Origin: Bacillota bacterium
GTDB taxonomy: Bacteria > Bacillota > Clostridia > Oscillospirales > Ruminococcaceae
Assembly: GCA_023395695.1 (NCBI GenBank)
Contig: JAEWYJ010000079.1
Coordinates: 1-13,091, forward strand
Length of the DNA: 13,091 nucleotides
Direction: 5' to 3'
Shown: positions 11,903-13,091 of the stretch, piece by piece
Layout of the letters: each line of letters opens with the position of its first letter
Position numbering within the stretch: the stretch's first letter is position 1
Program-made: the position numbers and the translations under genes
Notes under the pieces: generated by a model
Database searches by the model: none
What the model was told of the DNA's origin: nothing
The model's input: only the letters and a program-made list of their open reading frames with translations

Positions 11903-13091
11903 ATGCCCGCTATTACAGAAGAAAACTTAAAGCTTTATCACAACCTGCACTTTATCGGCGTGGGCGGCTCGGGTATGTTCCCGCTCGTGCAGATTCTGCT
12001 GGCGCAGGGACACAGCATTTCGGGCTCCGACAACAACCCTGGAGACACCATAGACCAGGAACGCGCCATGGGGGTAACGGTCGCCATCGGCCACGATGCG
12101 GCCAACGTTCAAAACGTCGATGCGGTTATTTATTCGGCCGCCATTATGGCCGATAATGTCGAGCTTGTCGCCGCGCGTGCACGCGGTATTCCGGTCATCG
12201 AACGCAGCGAGATGCTTGGTCTTTTAACCCGCCGCTATAACAACTGCGTCTGCGTAGCGGGCACCCACGGTAAAACGACCACCACCTCGATGATCACCTA
12301 TCTGATGCTGGCCTCGAACCTTGACCCCTCGGCAGTGATTGGCGGCAAGGTTAACGCCATAGGCGGCAGCGGCCGGGCCGGGCTTTCGCAGAATATGGTG
12401 GTGGAGGCCTGCGAATTTGTCGATACCTTTTTGCACCTCTCCCCCGACATTGCCGTCATCCTTAACATTGACGCCGATCATCTGGATTATTTTAAAACGC
12501 TGGATAATATCATCCGCTCCTTTCGCCGCTTCTGCGAGCTGACCTCCCGCACCGTTATCTACAACGGCGACGACGAGAACTCCCGCAAGGCGGTTGAAGG
12601 GCTCGACAAGCAGCTGTTGAGCTTTGGCCTCTCGGACAAAAATGATTATTACGCTGAGAATATCCACTGGAAAGGCGGCTCGCATTGCGACTTTGACCTG
12701 ATGAAAAGCGGCAAAAAGGTTACGGCTCTGCAGCTGAATATCCCCGGCGCACATAACGTGCTCAACGCTGTCGCCGCCTGTGCGTCGGCGCTGGAAGCGG
12801 GCGCAAGACCCGACAAGCTGGCCGAGGGGCTCGCAGCCTTTACCGGTGCGCACCGCCGCTTTGAAATTCTGGGCAGCATAAACGGCGTGACGGTTGCCGA
12901 CGACTATGCGCACCACCCTGCCGAGCTGGCTGCAACGCTCAACGCTGCAAAGGCGCTGGACTATAACAATGTCTGGGCGGTGTTTCAACCGTTTACCTTT
13001 TCCCGCACCGCCATGCTGCTCGACGATTTTGCCCGGGTGCTGCCGATTGCCGACGATGTTGTAATGTCGGCCATTATGGGCGGGCGTGAGG
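11903..13091 (+). CDS. murC: UDP-N-acetylmuramate--L-alanine ligase, 3' end beyond the window
   Basis: The frame begins at ATG 11903 with GGAGG 8 nt upstream and runs open to the window edge: 396 codons of a family that is usually about 455-470 residues. MurC is the cytoplasmic ATP-dependent ligase adding the first amino acid of the peptidoglycan stem. Motifs in order are the N-terminal UDP-binding HFIGVGGSGM, the ATP loop GTHGKTTTT, VVEACEFVDTFLHLSP, NIDADHLDYF, PGAHNVLNAVAA, GAHRRFE and DDYAHHPAE. Near the end is FQPFTFSRT, where many MurC proteins have FQPHxxxRT; the aromatic replacement may be a lineage trait. The gene is missing its last about 60 codons only because of the window edge. 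Transcribed away from spoVG. Confidence 0.95.
   Translation, partial: MPAITEENLKLYHNLHFIGVGGSGMFPLVQILLAQGHSISGSDNNPGDTIDQERAMGVTVAIGHDAANVQNVDAVIYSAAIMADNVELVAARARGIPVIERSEMLGLLTRRYNNCVCVAGTHGKTTTTSMITYLMLASNLDPSAVIGGKVNAIGGSGRAGLSQNMVVEACEFVDTFLHLSPDIAVILNIDADHLDYFKTLDNIIRSFRRFCELTSRTVIYNGDDENSRKAVEGLDKQLLSFGLSDKNDYYAENIHWKGGSHCDFDLMKSGKKVTALQLNIPGAHNVLNAVAACASALEAGARPDKLAEGLAAFTGAHRRFEILGSINGVTVADDYAHHPAELAATLNAAKALDYNNVWAVFQPFTFSRTAMLLDDFARVLPIADDVVMSAIMGGRE

Noticed and set aside
12224-12988. 254-codon minus-strand frame within murC
   Set aside because: It is opposite the clear MurC motifs; long antisense frames are expected in GC-rich coding sequence.

Overview
The window reads as a chromosomal segment of a fairly GC-rich low-G+C-lineage anaerobe, most likely a clostridium of the Ruminococcaceae/Oscillospiraceae type. 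The reasons are a fused IspH-ribosomal protein S1 gene, SpoVG, a DUF4358 lipoprotein, an AlgI-type MBOAT with a DHHW-family partner, clear GGAGG-type ribosome binding sites, and frequent GTG starts (four of the thirteen genes). I see no tRNA, rRNA, CRISPR array, insertion sequence or phage gene.

Layout. At the left edge is the start of a small DUF378 membrane protein (minus strand). It is divergent from a plus-strand S11-family D-Ala-D-Ala carboxypeptidase that has its own promoter and a strong terminator. From 1515 to 4908 on the minus strand lies an envelope-acylation block: a DUF4358 lipoprotein, an MBOAT acyltransferase, a DHHW/AlgX-like SGNH protein, and a 48-residue membrane microprotein too short for ordinary gene calling. 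The MBOAT ends in the hexapeptide FLYFRF, which looks like the tyrosine acyl-shuttle motif known from DltX and from MBOAT fusions. This suggests a complete extracytoplasmic O-acylation machine of unknown target. The MBOAT gene has a promoter and a leader with an intrinsic terminator just before its ribosome binding site, suggesting attenuation.

From 5130 to 10507 (minus) is a tightly packed operon: an RpiR/MurR-type regulator, an HI0933-family flavoprotein, cmk, plsC and ispH-rpsA. Junctions are 1-nt gaps or short overlaps, and the operon ends in a textbook terminator. It joins nucleotide, phospholipid and isoprenoid precursor synthesis with translation, under a promoter flanked by a perfect 9-bp inverted repeat. 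Upstream are an unrecognised 137-residue Rossmann-like protein and spoVG. A terminator-like hairpin separates these two and also contains the ribosome binding site of the 137-residue gene. An AT-rich 318-nt region then separates spoVG from a divergent murC, which runs off the right edge.

Most genes concern envelope building: carboxypeptidase, MurC, PlsC, IspH (undecaprenol precursors), the acylation block, and SpoVG as a regulator. The most promising material for a less-described system is the acylation block with its microprotein and leader.
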